Positions 16,623-25,419 of a DNA stretch of 64,000 bases are shown here, piece by piece. The stretch is from Shouchella tritolerans (GTDB lineage: Bacteria; Bacillota; Bacilli; Bacillales; Bacillaceae_D). The stretch spans positions 806,001 to 870,000 of the forward strand of contig NZ_JAODPB010000001.1 of the NCBI RefSeq assembly GCF_025770735.1, written 5' to 3'. Numbering within the stretch: position 1 is the stretch's first letter; the number at the start of each line of letters is the position of its first letter. A program made the position numbers and the translations under genes. The notes under the pieces are model-generated. The model was not told where the DNA came from. It was given only the letters and a program-made list of their open reading frames with translations, and ran no database searches.

Positions 16623-17390
16623 TTGAAACAAGTAATTAGCAAAGGCATATCTCTCCTGTTTGCATGCGTGTTTGTTTATGCTTGCGCCAACCTGATCCAA
16701 ATCGGTTATGATTATTGGAACAACCGAACGGTATTGGCGGAAGCACAACAGCTGTACGAAAGGAGCAATAGCCAAACCGCTAAACAAGGCAAAGAGGGTA
16801 CTGTTTTACAGGACCTGCAGCAATCGGCTTTTTCAGGTTTGCACGCGATTAATGATGACATAGTCGGCTGGATTTTTATTGGTGAAACCAATATTGATTA
16901 TCCAGTCTTGCAAGGGCACGATAATGAATATTACTTAAACCGCAACTATAAAGGCGAGGAGACGAGAGCAGGTAGTATTTTTATCGATTATCGCAATCAC
17001 GCAGGAGGAAAGGAGCGAAACCGTATCTTATACGGGCATCGCATGAAAGATTCGTCGATGTTCAGCGACCTTACTGCCTTTACTGATCAGTCTTTTTTTT
17101 ATAACCAGCCAGACATGTATTATGACACAACAGACGCGCAGTATGATATCGAAGTGTTTTCTGTTTACCAAACGAAAACAGATTTTTACTATATAGAAAC
17201 CGATTTTCAATCAGATGACGCGTATGGGGCTTTTTTAACGGATATTCAAGAACGCTCTCTTTTTCAAGCTGAAACAGAGGTAACTGTAAAGGATCAAATT
17301 ATTACTCTGTCTACATGCGATTATCGTCTTCACCCAACAGAGGGAAGGCTCGTTGTCCATGGCAAATTGATTGAGCGCGGCGACGGTTGA
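16623..17390 (+). CDS. srtB: Class B sortase
   Basis: A 255-residue transpeptidase with an N-terminal membrane anchor (about 7-27) and the sortase fold outside the cell. The catalytic histidine is His139 in YGHRM, the cysteine is Cys232 in ITLSTCDYR, and the arginine follows in EGRLVVHGKL. Length and TLSTC motif match SrtB of Bacillus and Staphylococcus. It should attach the NPQTN protein at 10678 and probably the NAKTG protein at 11387 to peptidoglycan. The start is a TTG preceded by AAAGGGGAG. It is the last gene of the heme operon. Confidence 0.93.
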   Translation: MKQVISKGISLLFACVFVYACANLIQIGYDYWNNRTVLAEAQQLYERSNSQTAKQGKEGTVLQDLQQSAFSGLHAINDDIVGWIFIGETNIDYPVLQGHDNEYYLNRNYKGEETRAGSIFIDYRNHAGGKERNRILYGHRMKDSSMFSDLTAFTDQSFFYNQPDMYYDTTDAQYDIEVFSVYQTKTDFYYIETDFQSDDAYGAFLTDIQERSLFQAETEVTVKDQIITLSTCDYRLHPTEGRLVVHGKLIERGDG

Positions 17391-17840
17391 TGGGGGACAA
17401 AAACTCAGAATGAACCTGAATAAAGATACGGGCGCTGGCAAAAATTGCTGGCGTTTTTTAAGGACAGTTACTTCGCGATAAGACATGCTGTCTTATGTAG
17501 ATAAACGCTTTAAGACAATGATGAGCAATTGCGACATTTTTACATGGTTTATTAATCGTATCTTAACATATATTTGTTATAATAATGAATTAAGTATAAA
17601 ATGGAGCGGTCTCATGACCCTGTTTGTCACTAAGCAGAAACTTTTCTTAAAATGCAGACAAAACAGCTATATTTCATTAGCCTTTGGTCAATTACTCATG
17701 TTTTCTAATGAAATTGAGCCAATTGTAAATACTACCGAGAAAGGTGGCTTGAAAGAAGGCGATGTGAGGATGGAAGGGCTAACAGAAGCTGTAAGTATAA
17801 ATGTCACAGAATGAACGTCAATCCACGAGTTAATTGCGGA
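17391..17840 (+). other. Intergenic region with possible structured leader
   Basis: No supported gene in about 450 bases. A TATAAT-like element (TTATAATAATG near 17576) could start a transcript towards the CNNM gene. Downstream, ATTTCATTAG (17671-17680) and its exact complement CTAATGAAAT (17705-17714) form a 10-bp stem with a 24-base loop, and ACC-GAGAAA-GGT makes a small hairpin near 17735. I could not match this to a riboswitch class. A 109-codon open frame here has no ribosome site. Confidence 0.35.
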
Positions 17841-17870
17841 GGTGAATCCCTTATATAAGGGAATTGATTG
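17838..17870 (+). promoter_or_regulatory. Perfect palindrome over the ribosome site of the CNNM gene
   Basis: TCCCTTATATAAGGGA (17847-17862) is a perfect 16-bp palindrome. Its right arm contains AAGGGA, which is the nearest ribosome site for the TTG at 17868, while a stronger GGAGGTGAA sits just left of it. Folding would hide AAGGGA but bring GGAGGTGAA close to the start, so the hairpin decides which site is used. Confidence 0.5.
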
Positions 17871-19190
17871 GACATAGGCATAATGATTAATCTAATCGGC
17901 GTAGCGGTTTTAATTGCGTTAACTGCGTTTTTCGTTGCGTCGGAGTTTGCGATTGTCAAAATACGAAGCACACAACTTGAACCCCATATTGAGGGCGGCA
18001 GCAAACGGGCGTTAGCGGCGAAAAAAGTCGTTACCCACTTGGACGAGTATTTATCTGCCTGCCAACTTGGAATCACGATTACGGCCCTCGGGATTGGGCG
18101 TTTGGCAGAGCCGACATTTGAGCGGATGCTCCATCCGGTCATTGGCTCCTTTGCGATTAGCGATGCGCTAGTAACAACGATTTCGTTTCTTATCTCTTTT
18201 TTATTTGCAACGTTTTTGCATGTTGTAATTGGTGAACTTGCTCCGAAGACGATCGCGATTCAACGAGCCGAACAGGTGACGCTTTGGATTGCGCGGCCAC
18301 TCATCTGGTTTTATCTCTTGCTCTACCCATTTATATGGCTTTTGAACGGTTCCGCCCGTCTGATCGTGAAAGCTTTTGGGTTCCAACCAATGAGTGAACA
18401 TGAAGTGACGCATAGTGAAGAAGAGTTGCGCTTGATTTTGTCGGAAAGTTACAAAGGCGGGGAGATTAACCAAGCGGAATACAATTATGTGAACAAGATC
18501 TTTGAATTTGATGAGCGGATTGCCAAAGAAATTATGGTTCCGCGGACGGAAATGGCCACACTTACGATTGACGACGATATGGATGAAATCCTTGCGAAAA
18601 TCCGTGACCAAAAATATACGCGCTATCCTGTCACAGACGGAGATAAGGACCATGTCCTTGGAATTGTCAATGTGCGAGAGCTTTTAGGAAAGTTGGCGTA
18701 TGAGCCAGACCATCCCTTAGACTTAAAGGAAATTATGCGTCCTGCGATTACAATCATTGAGTCCGTTCCAATTCGCGACATTCTTGTGGAAATGCAGAAA
18801 AACCAGAGCCATATGGCGATCCTTTTTGATGAATACGGCGGAACGGCCGGCTTGGTCACAATGGAGGACATCATTGAAGAAATCGTCGGCGACATCAATG
18901 ATGAATTTGACATTGAAGAAGAACCGCATATTCAAAAAATTGCCGAGCACCACTACCGTATTAGCGGGCAGACGCTCATAAGCGAATTGAATGAGTTGCT
19001 CCACATTGATATGGACGACGAAGACGCAGACACAATTGGCGGCTGGATGCTCACACAAAAATACGATCTTCAAGAAGAAGAAACGCTCACCTATGGCAAG
19101 TATACGTTTAAAGTCAATTCGTTTGAAGGCTACCAAATCAACACCGTTGATGTGTTTTTAACGCCTAAGGAAGCGATGGAAATCGAATAG
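17868..19190 (+). CDS. CNNM/HlyC (CorC-type) membrane transporter, hemolysin C family
   Basis: A 440-residue membrane protein. The N-terminal DUF21 domain (about 1-190) has four hydrophobic segments and the family signature ASEFAIVKIRSTQLE; a paired CBS domain follows (about 215-335: VPRTEMATL, TRYPVTDGD, FDEYGGTAGLVTMEDIIEEIVG) and a C-terminal CorC/HlyC domain. Members of this family export or regulate Mg2+ (B. subtilis YhdP, MpfA). A TTG at 17868 is used; an ATG five codons later (17883) is possible. It stands alone, with a terminator right after it. Confidence 0.88.
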   Translation: MDIGIMINLIGVAVLIALTAFFVASEFAIVKIRSTQLEPHIEGGSKRALAAKKVVTHLDEYLSACQLGITITALGIGRLAEPTFERMLHPVIGSFAISDALVTTISFLISFLFATFLHVVIGELAPKTIAIQRAEQVTLWIARPLIWFYLLLYPFIWLLNGSARLIVKAFGFQPMSEHEVTHSEEELRLILSESYKGGEINQAEYNYVNKIFEFDERIAKEIMVPRTEMATLTIDDDMDEILAKIRDQKYTRYPVTDGDKDHVLGIVNVRELLGKLAYEPDHPLDLKEIMRPAITIIESVPIRDILVEMQKNQSHMAILFDEYGGTAGLVTMEDIIEEIVGDINDEFDIEEEPHIQKIAEHHYRISGQTLISELNELLHIDMDDEDADTIGGWMLTQKYDLQEEETLTYGKYTFKVNSFEGYQINTVDVFLTPKEAMEIE

Positions 19191-19195
19191 GATGA

Positions 19196-19224
19196 ACCCC
19201 TTCTCCCTTAAAAAGAGAAGGGGT
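19196..19224 (+). terminator. Terminator hairpin, first copy of a duplicated pair
   Basis: ACCCCTTCTC and GAGAAGGGGT form the stem. No T-tract follows because a 156-bp repeat element begins directly after it. The identical 29-base hairpin recurs at 19381-19409, there with TTTTT. Confidence 0.85.
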
Positions 19225-19380
19225 CAGACTGTAGACAAACGCTCGCATACTTCGTCGTTTGTCTCAGTCATATGCTCATGAACCCACGTTCTATTCGCAT
19301 CTTCCCTCGCCTGCACTCCTCGTCTGACAAGCGTTTTCTATCAGTCTGAGTGGGCGGTTATCGACTTTGTCGACAACCTC
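19225..19380 (+). repeat. Terminator-associated intergenic repeat, full-length copy (copy A)
   Basis: A 156-base block that starts CAGACTGTAGACAAACG and ends GTCGACAACCTC. It has internal dyads: AGACAAACG with CGTTTGTCT near the left end, CTATCAGTCTG towards the right, and GTTATCGAC-TTT-GTCGACAAC at the right end. It is flanked on both sides by the same 29-base terminator hairpin, as though it had been inserted with duplication of the whole hairpin. Shortened or inverted relatives occur at 33703-33751 and 63270-63319, and partial ones near 47994 and 53559. Confidence 0.75.
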
Positions 19381-19414
19381 ACCCCTTCTCCCTTAAAAAG
19401 AGAAGGGGTTTTTC
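19381..19414. terminator. Terminator hairpin, second copy, between convergent genes
   Basis: A base-perfect repeat of the hairpin at 19196-19224, now followed by TTTTT on the plus strand. It lies just before the end of the convergent betaine-binding gene and may serve both strands. Confidence 0.9.
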
Positions 19415-19418
19415 ACGT

Positions 19419-20276
19419 TTAGCCTTCCAGCCATCCGTGTACCAGACCTTCGTGTTTTTCGATCCATTCTGCTACAGCACTGTCCATATCATCCTCATAC
19501 TGTTGTTGCAGCGTAAGAAGTTCAGACAGCGTTTCCTCTGTAAAATAGCAATTATTCAGCGATTGAATTAGATCTGGTTCATCTTCTGCTAAACCATTGC
19601 GAGCCATATAGTAAATATCATCTGCTTCGCCATAAACACGATCTGGGTCATCCAGGAACTTTAAATCATAAGATCCAAATGTCCAATGAGGGCTCCAAAG
19701 AGTGACGACAATCGGTTCCTCGTTTTTGTAACGGGTATCAAGCTCGGCAATCATGGCTTGTTCAGAAGAGGATTGTAAAGTAAACTCGTCCAAATCGTAA
19801 TGGTCCATGACTTCGTCTTGCGTCAATTGCATTAACGCCGAGCCTGGATCAATCCCTGTAATCGTTCCCTCGAGCTCGTCGAAATAGCTAGATAAGTCTT
19901 CAATTGTTTCCACATCATCCATATACGAAGGGACAGCCAGCCCTAAGGTTGTCCCTTCGTACAGGACGCCATCAAGTTGTACGTCTATTTCTTCAGAATC
20001 GAGTGAAACGTATGCTTGGTCAGTGAAAGGGAGCCACGTATTAAAGCCAATATCGATGTCGCCGTTTTCGACTCCATTAAAAAGCATTGCTTTTTCCACA
20101 AGGGAAAGTTCCACTTGGTAGCCTTGTTCCTCTAAAAGCGTTTTCCACAAATGAGCAAAAGCGATTGACTCTGCATAATTGTTGTGGCCTATTGTAATCG
20201 TTTTTTCATTGCTGGCACAGCCGCCAAGTGTCAAAGCGGCCAAAAAAACTCCAGTTATACTTGTTATTTTGTTCAC
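19419..20276 (-). CDS. Glycine betaine/choline-type substrate-binding lipoprotein (OpuAC family), orphan
   Basis: A 285-residue secreted lipoprotein with lipobox LGGC (Cys20) and an OpuAC/ProX-type fold: KTITIGHNNYAESIAFAHLW, DIGFNTWLPFTD, GIDPGSALMQLT and TLWSPHWTF. The Trp/Tyr-rich pocket (WLPFTD, WSPHWTFGSYDL) fits a quaternary-ammonium cation box. No permease or ATPase gene is next to it, so it must serve a transporter encoded elsewhere. The GTG start follows CAGGAGGAATGTT. Such osmoprotectant uptake is expected in a salt- and alkali-tolerant Bacillus. Confidence 0.85.
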   Translation of the reverse strand: MNKITSITGVFLAALTLGGCASNEKTITIGHNNYAESIAFAHLWKTLLEEQGYQVELSLVEKAMLFNGVENGDIDIGFNTWLPFTDQAYVSLDSEEIDVQLDGVLYEGTTLGLAVPSYMDDVETIEDLSSYFDELEGTITGIDPGSALMQLTQDEVMDHYDLDEFTLQSSSEQAMIAELDTRYKNEEPIVVTLWSPHWTFGSYDLKFLDDPDRVYGEADDIYYMARNGLAEDEPDLIQSLNNCYFTEETLSELLTLQQQYEDDMDSAVAEWIEKHEGLVHGWLEG

Positions 20277-20340
20277 AACATTCCTCCTGAAATGAAATAA
20301 GGTACAGATTTATTATACAAAAAGGCCCATAAAAAATTGC

Positions 20341-21738
20341 CTACGAACCTGAGTCCGCCTCCGCTTGTTGTTTAACTTCTTCCAAAAATGATCGGTACCC
20401 CTCTTGGTTTCCTGTAGTCTTCGCTATTTTTTCTAAGCTGTCAAGAAAATGACTTCTCGTATAATTGAACGTGAAAGGAGCGCGATAGCCTTTTGCGACC
20501 ATTAGTGCAAATTCCCAAGAAATTTGATAATAAGAAGAATCGATCGATTCAACGAGAAGACAGACGGCCTCAAGCACATCATTGGTGATGACAGGGTCGT
20601 CTTGGGCGTAAATGGTGATGTGGGAGAAGGTGGAGTACAAATAAAATTCAAATGTTTCTTTTTTAATAATGACGCGCAGGTCGTTTTTTTGATCAGTCAA
20701 GTAAGGCGTAAAACGAGTTACTTTTGAAATCGACAAGAGCAAATCTGTCAACTGGAAAATCGCGTTTGAAGCCGTATCCGGATCGTCATTGCCAATCGAC
20801 TTAATCGCAATTTCTTTTAGCTTGTTAATGCCAAATTCAAGGTCTTGAACTTCTGTTTTTTTTGCGCCAATGTACACCCATTGCCGCAATCTCTCCACAT
20901 TTGCGTGATTGCTTCCCTTTTCCCAATAAGTCATCAGAGGCGTTCCTTCCAATACAAACTCGCCTATCCGTTTCTCAAAACGAATGATTAGATTCTTTTT
21001 TTGTGCATACCGTACGAGGCTTTTGTAATTGACAATTTGAATATAGCCCGACTTGGCTGCACAAACAGTAATGGCCTCCTGGTTGCAAAGATCATTCGTA
21101 GACCCATTCGGTTCCCGTGTCCTGTAAGGCTCTAAATCTTTTCCAAGCGTCTCCAGTATTTGGTTTTTGGACTCGTTTTTCATATTGAACATAATATTCG
21201 GGACTTGCATCCAATTAACAGAATGGTTAATAAAGTAGATAAAGGCAGCAACGGCACTCAACATAAACAGAACCGTCATCGTCGGAATGGCAAAGTAATA
21301 ATTGGCCACTTGTTGATCAAGCAGAAAAAACGAAAAAAGAATAAACACAAACACCAAATTAAAAATCCCCATCACATGTTGGGTGCGCTTATCAGAAATA
21401 AACGTCGTCAACATCCGCGGCGTAAATTGCCCGGAAAAATTCGTCAGAACCACTAAAATCGAGTTTAAGGTAAATGCATTTAACGTAATGATCCCAGCTA
21501 CGAGTGAGCTGACGATTTGCCGTGTCAATTCATAGTCTGCCTGAAAAAAGTGAGGCACTGCTCTACCTAAAGATAGCTCCATGTCAACCCAATAAGCAAT
21601 CGCAACCAAGCAAACACCTACGATCGCATACAACAAGCAAATGACCCAGACATTTGCTTTCATCTCGTAGCGAAATTGGCGTATGGACAAATTTTTGAAT
21701 TTTTTTAGCATGCGCGGAAAAAGGTGCAAAAAATGCAT
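20341..21738 (-). CDS. DUF2254 family membrane protein
   Basis: A 465-residue membrane protein with about four N-terminal membrane segments (up to residue 190) and a soluble C-terminal half, the layout of DUF2254. The hydrophobic part carries AGIITLNAFTLNSILVVLTN and QFTPRMLTTFISDKRTQ, hallmarks of the family. Function is unknown. The start is taken at MHFLHLF because AAAGGA lies 7 bases upstream and a TATAAT element (21763-21768, minus strand) stands between it and the more distal ATG at 21777, which would then lie upstream of the transcript start. Confidence 0.82.
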   Translation of the reverse strand: MHFLHLFPRMLKKFKNLSIRQFRYEMKANVWVICLLYAIVGVCLVAIAYWVDMELSLGRAVPHFFQADYELTRQIVSSLVAGIITLNAFTLNSILVVLTNFSGQFTPRMLTTFISDKRTQHVMGIFNLVFVFILFSFFLLDQQVANYYFAIPTMTVLFMLSAVAAFIYFINHSVNWMQVPNIMFNMKNESKNQILETLGKDLEPYRTREPNGSTNDLCNQEAITVCAAKSGYIQIVNYKSLVRYAQKKNLIIRFEKRIGEFVLEGTPLMTYWEKGSNHANVERLRQWVYIGAKKTEVQDLEFGINKLKEIAIKSIGNDDPDTASNAIFQLTDLLLSISKVTRFTPYLTDQKNDLRVIIKKETFEFYLYSTFSHITIYAQDDPVITNDVLEAVCLLVESIDSSYYQISWEFALMVAKGYRAPFTFNYTRSHFLDSLEKIAKTTGNQEGYRSFLEEVKQQAEADSGS

Positions 21739-21858
21739 TTGTTTTTTCCTTTCATCTGGATGATTATAGCAAGACAATGTCCTTTACCCCTGTTCGCTCC
21801 ATATCAAACCAGCCGAAAGGTGCTTCAGGGAGTCAAGATGCAGAAATGGACAACAAAC

Positions 21859-21886
21859 AAAACGCCTTGAGAGGCAAAGGCGTTTT
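21859..21886. terminator. Terminator after the catalase gene
   Basis: AAAACGCCTT and AAGGCGTTTT form a 10-bp stem with an 8-base loop and T-runs on both strands. It follows the minus-strand manganese catalase gene. Confidence 0.85.
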
Positions 21887-21906
21887 ATTTGTCAAATGTG
21901 TTTTTG

Positions 21907-22812
21907 TTATAACCCGGCTTCATATTGCAAACGCTTGGAGAGTTCTCTAAACTGTTCTTCATCAAAACCAGGTGCATATTCTTCTGGCACAGGATCAAGA
22001 TCAGGTATCTTTCCGCCTTCTGGTGTCCCATCGACGACTTCTAATTCCCCTGGAGGGCCAATCGGCGTCGGGCCAGACCAAATGCGGTTAAGCAATTGAT
22101 AATCATCATCGCTGAAACGATAAAGCTTACGGTGCACGCCCATTGCTTCATACTTATGCGCGTGGTCGAATTTGCTGTTATCCAAGTCTGGGATAGGCAG
22201 CAATTTCGTCATATTGACGCCTGTGATTTCTTCAAGCGCCCGTGCATAAGCAACAGCGTGGACACTTCCTCGAACGAGCAAATAACCGATTAACTCCCGT
22301 GCAGTTTCATTCTCTGTCATTTGGTAAACACGCATTTTATGGGTGCGGGCGCCGCATTCTAAATAAAAATTGTGAAGAAGATCATGGACTAAATTGCCAC
22401 TCGAAAATACATTGTCGCCTGTCCATGGTTTGCCACTGGAGTCTGTCGGCAGCGCATTTTGACCGCCAAGCAAAAAGTTAAATTTGTTGCCGATGCCTTG
22501 AACTTCTTTAAGCGGGGCATGGTCTGGGTTGGTGCTGCCATTGCCAACAGACCCGTCCAAACATAGATTGATTGTATTGGCGACAAGCTCTACATGGCCT
22601 AGTTCCTCTGCTGTAATGCTCGCAATCAACTCATAAAAAGGGCGAAGCTTTTTTTTGCTACGGAAATTAAACGATTGGAACATATAGTTGTTCAGTGTCG
22701 ACATTTCGCCAAAGCGGCCGCCTAACAATTCTTGCACCACGCCAGCTGATTCTGGATCAGGTTCATTTAGTTCAGGCAAATCAATTTGCAGTTTATCAAT
22801 ACGCTTAAACAA
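21907..22812 (-). CDS. Manganese catalase
   Basis: A 301-residue ferritin-like dimanganese catalase that breaks down hydrogen peroxide. The four-helix metal core shows the carboxylate/histidine pattern: GGRFGEMSTLNNYMFQS (first Glu), AEELGHVELV (E and H), the ECGART segment, and RGSVHAVAYARALE (H). The C-terminal tail is Pro/Glu-rich (GPTPIGPPGELEVVDG), as in Bacillus non-heme catalases and spore CotJC-like proteins. The start is a TTG after GGGAGGGA. It is monocistronic. Confidence 0.92.
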   Translation of the reverse strand: MFKRIDKLQIDLPELNEPDPESAGVVQELLGGRFGEMSTLNNYMFQSFNFRSKKKLRPFYELIASITAEELGHVELVANTINLCLDGSVGNGSTNPDHAPLKEVQGIGNKFNFLLGGQNALPTDSSGKPWTGDNVFSSGNLVHDLLHNFYLECGARTHKMRVYQMTENETARELIGYLLVRGSVHAVAYARALEEITGVNMTKLLPIPDLDNSKFDHAHKYEAMGVHRKLYRFSDDDYQLLNRIWSGPTPIGPPGELEVVDGTPEGGKIPDLDPVPEEYAPGFDEEQFRELSKRLQYEAGL

Positions 22813-23061
22813 TGATATCCCTCCCGGCGAATATGGTAGTGTTCTTGGACTACCTACCCGGTACAGAAAGCTTTAAAACGGAAAGTAGCTCCAATGGTAC
22901 GATTGCTGTTCCTCCTGAGCCTTAACATGCCAGCGTATTTTAGCAAAAGAACTGTTTTGCTTAGATTCAACTGTACGCGTTGTAAAAAAGATGCTTAAGA
23001 AATATTCATTACATGTCTATCTGTGCTGCGATACTCTAGCAAATGATAAAAACATATGGGC

Positions 23062-23096
23062 AAAAAAAGCGTCCGGCAATACGTATTGCCGGACGC
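23062..23096 (-). terminator. Terminator of the MBL hydrolase gene
   Basis: GCGTCCGGCAATAC and its complement form a 14-bp perfect palindrome (23069-23096), followed on the minus strand by seven T. It lies just after the stop of the MBL gene. Confidence 0.92.
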
Positions 23097-23109
23097 GTGA
23101 GTCCCAAAG

Positions 23110-23967
23110 TTACTGCACATACTTCCCATAATCAGGAACAGCGATGCGTTCAAATTGCTGGTCAAGGACAGCAAGGCTGTCGCGAAGCTCTTGACCAAAA
23201 AGAGGCAATCCATGGCCAGGAACGAGGACGGCTGGATCCAATGACCGGAGTTTTTGGACGGAGCGGTGTGCCGCTGTCCAATCGGTGGTCCAGTAGCGGG
23301 GCGGACCTTGAATTTCTTGATTTTGTGTGATGACGTCAAATAACTCGTCTTGCTTCACAGTTATAATGGCATCTGCTGATAGCAAAGCTTTGTCCCGCTC
23401 ACGGAAAAAGGCAACTTGTCCAGGGGAATGCCCAGGTACGTGCAGCCATGTCCATTCATTCTCAAGCCCGGCGAAATCAAGTTTGTCAGGCAGTGGCTTG
23501 ACATAGTCGTCAAGCTGGATCGGTTCATTTGGAAAGAAGCGAGATAGCTTGGCTACTACCCCTCCTTCGACAGTGGCATCCGGTTTCGGATAAGCTTTTT
23601 CGCCTGTTACATAAGGCAGCTCATCGGGATGAATGTAGATAGGGACATCCCATTTTTGTGCTAGATCAAAAGCGCCACCTACGTGGTCAAAATGACCATG
23701 TGTTAATAGAATCGCTGATGGAGGGTTGCTTTCGCCAAATTGCTTGATGAGCGCCTCTACAATCATGTCGCTTTTTCCAGGCATGCCTGTATCAATTAAC
23801 ACCCAACCGTGTGCGTTTGTAGGGTCGCCAATAAAACAAACATTGACAATTTGTGTTGTGAAACAAAAGAGCTTTTCCGTCACTTTTTGCATGAGCCCGC
23901 TCGTTGCTGAAGTCATCGGCAGTTTGACTGTATTCGGAGTTGTGTGATTCCAATCAACGATATCCAT
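23110..23967 (-). CDS. MBL-fold metallo-hydrolase
   Basis: A 285-residue metallo-beta-lactamase-fold protein. The metal motif is LTHGHFDHVGGAFDLA, with later ligands in VPGHSPGQVAFF, SADAI and the final VPGHGLPLFG. Secretion signals are absent, so it acts in the cytoplasm. Members include glyoxalase II-like and lactonase-like hydrolases; the substrate is not clear. GGAGGGAT precedes the ATG. It shares orientation with the frameshifted dehydrogenase upstream, though 180 bases apart. Confidence 0.88.
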   Translation of the reverse strand: MDIVDWNHTTPNTVKLPMTSATSGLMQKVTEKLFCFTTQIVNVCFIGDPTNAHGWVLIDTGMPGKSDMIVEALIKQFGESNPPSAILLTHGHFDHVGGAFDLAQKWDVPIYIHPDELPYVTGEKAYPKPDATVEGGVVAKLSRFFPNEPIQLDDYVKPLPDKLDFAGLENEWTWLHVPGHSPGQVAFFRERDKALLSADAIITVKQDELFDVITQNQEIQGPPRYWTTDWTAAHRSVQKLRSLDPAVLVPGHGLPLFGQELRDSLAVLDQQFERIAVPDYGKYVQ

Positions 23968-24151
23968 TGCTATCCCTCCACAATTGTGATGCCTCTAGTG
24001 TGTACAAGAAAACAAAAACCATGTATTAGACGGTGGGCAACCCCGTTCATCACCGCGTGCGGGATATCTAGTCATTGTCTGCCATGAAAATCATTGCTCA
24101 CTTGGATTTGCTCCATCACTCCCCGTCTGTTGATTGATGAGGGGACAATAC

Positions 24152-25292
24152 TTACAGTTTAAAAATCGTTTTAATGTTGCCGTCTTCTTTTTGGTCAAAT
24201 ATCTGATAAGCGTCTTGGGCGTCTTCAATGCCCATTCGATGCGTAATGATATCAGTTGGGTCAATCGTCCCTCTTTCAATCATGGTGTAAAGGGTCGGCA
24301 TTAAATGAACAACAGGGGCTTGCCCCATTTTTAAAGAAACATTGCGTGTGAAAAAATCGTTAATTGGGAATTGATTGGCTTCTGAACCGTATACGCCGGT
24401 AATTTGCACCGTGCCGAATTTCCGCACAGCTTCGCTGGCGGTTACAATTGGCTGGATCGTACCGAATTGGTTGTCTCCACTTGAGCCAAATGTTTCTCCT
24501 GGGGGAACGGTGCCATCCATGCCTACGCAATCAATGACCACGTCGGCGCCGCCCTCTGTGTCTTCGTAGAGCTGTTTGCCTATGTCAGGCGTATCGCTGA
24601 AGTTATAGGTTTCCACTAAGTTGGTCCGTTTTCCATGTTCAAGGCGGTGTGCGACTTGGTCAACAGCAATAACACGTTTGGCGCCATGAAGCCAAGCAAA
24701 TTTTTGTGCCATTAAGCCAATCGGCCCACAACCTAAAATAATAACCGTATCGCCTGTCGAAACGCCGGCATGTTTGACGCTCCAGTAAGCAGTAGGGATC
24801 ACATCCGATAGTAAAACAACTTGCTCGTCATCCAATTCACTCGCGTCCGGTAGCTTAAACGGCGTAAAATCGCCATAAGGCACGCGCAAATACTCGGCTT
24901 GCCCGCCTGGATAATTTCCAAACTGCTCAGCAAAACCAAATAATCCACCTGCGTCCGAATGAGGATTTCCGTTAGAGTTGTCGCACTGGCTTTCCATTTG
25001 GTGTTGGCAAAAAAAAACATTCTCCGCAGCTTACGTTAAAAGGAATGACGACGCGGTCGCCCTTTTTTAACGACTTGACCATTGGACCGACTTCCTCGAC
25101 GATTCCCATCGGTTCATGGCCTACTACATAATCGGTTTCAGGCACGATGCCGCCGTGATACAAATGCAAATCCGATCCGCAAATACCACTTGCGGTAATT
25201 TTTACTATAATGTCTGTGTCTTGTTGAATGGAAGGTGCAGGTACTTCCTTTGGTTCCATTTGTTTTTTGCCTTGAAAGGTAACTGCTTTCAT
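24152..25292 (-). pseudogene. Zinc alcohol dehydrogenase interrupted by a homopolymer frameshift
   Basis: Two overlapping frames (25292-24972 and 24997-24152) together form one normal MDR dehydrogenase of about 380 residues: catalytic zinc site GICGSDLHLYHGG and GHEPMGIVEE, NAD site VIILGCGPIGLMAQK, and the C-terminal GVYGSEANQFP. The break is in a run of nine A at 25009-25017 (T on the coding strand). With eight, the sequence reads CGECFFCQHQMESQC, the intact structural-zinc Cys lobe (C-2-C-2-C-7-C). It may therefore be a sequencing or assembly error, a recent inactivation or a slippage switch. It is a paralogue of the partial gene at 1-441. AAAGGAGGGG precedes the ATG. Confidence 0.88.
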
Positions 25293-25374
25293 CTGTGAAT
25301 GCCCCTCCTTTTTAGTATGTAAGGGGCTATTCCTTATCTAACGGAGATTAAAACTTCCGTGGACAATCTTCCAT

Positions 25375-25410
25375 AAAAGCGCCGCTGCATCACGATGCAG
25401 CGGCGCTTTT
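25375..25410 (-). terminator. Terminator of the small membrane protein gene
   Basis: AGCGCCGCTGCATC and GATGCAGCGGCGCT form a long GC-rich stem with T-runs on both strands. It lies directly behind the 49-residue membrane protein gene and ahead of the minus-strand dehydrogenase. Confidence 0.9.
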
Positions 25411-25419
25411 ATGAGAGAG

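Noticed and set aside
17430-17515. TAGATAAACGCT after sortase B as another copy of the repeat
   Set aside because: Only 12 bases match the left end and neither the CAGACT start nor the right end is present; too weak to list.
17485-17814. 109-codon open frame after sortase B
   Set aside because: No ribosome site; it runs through a promoter-like box and inverted repeats of a probable leader.
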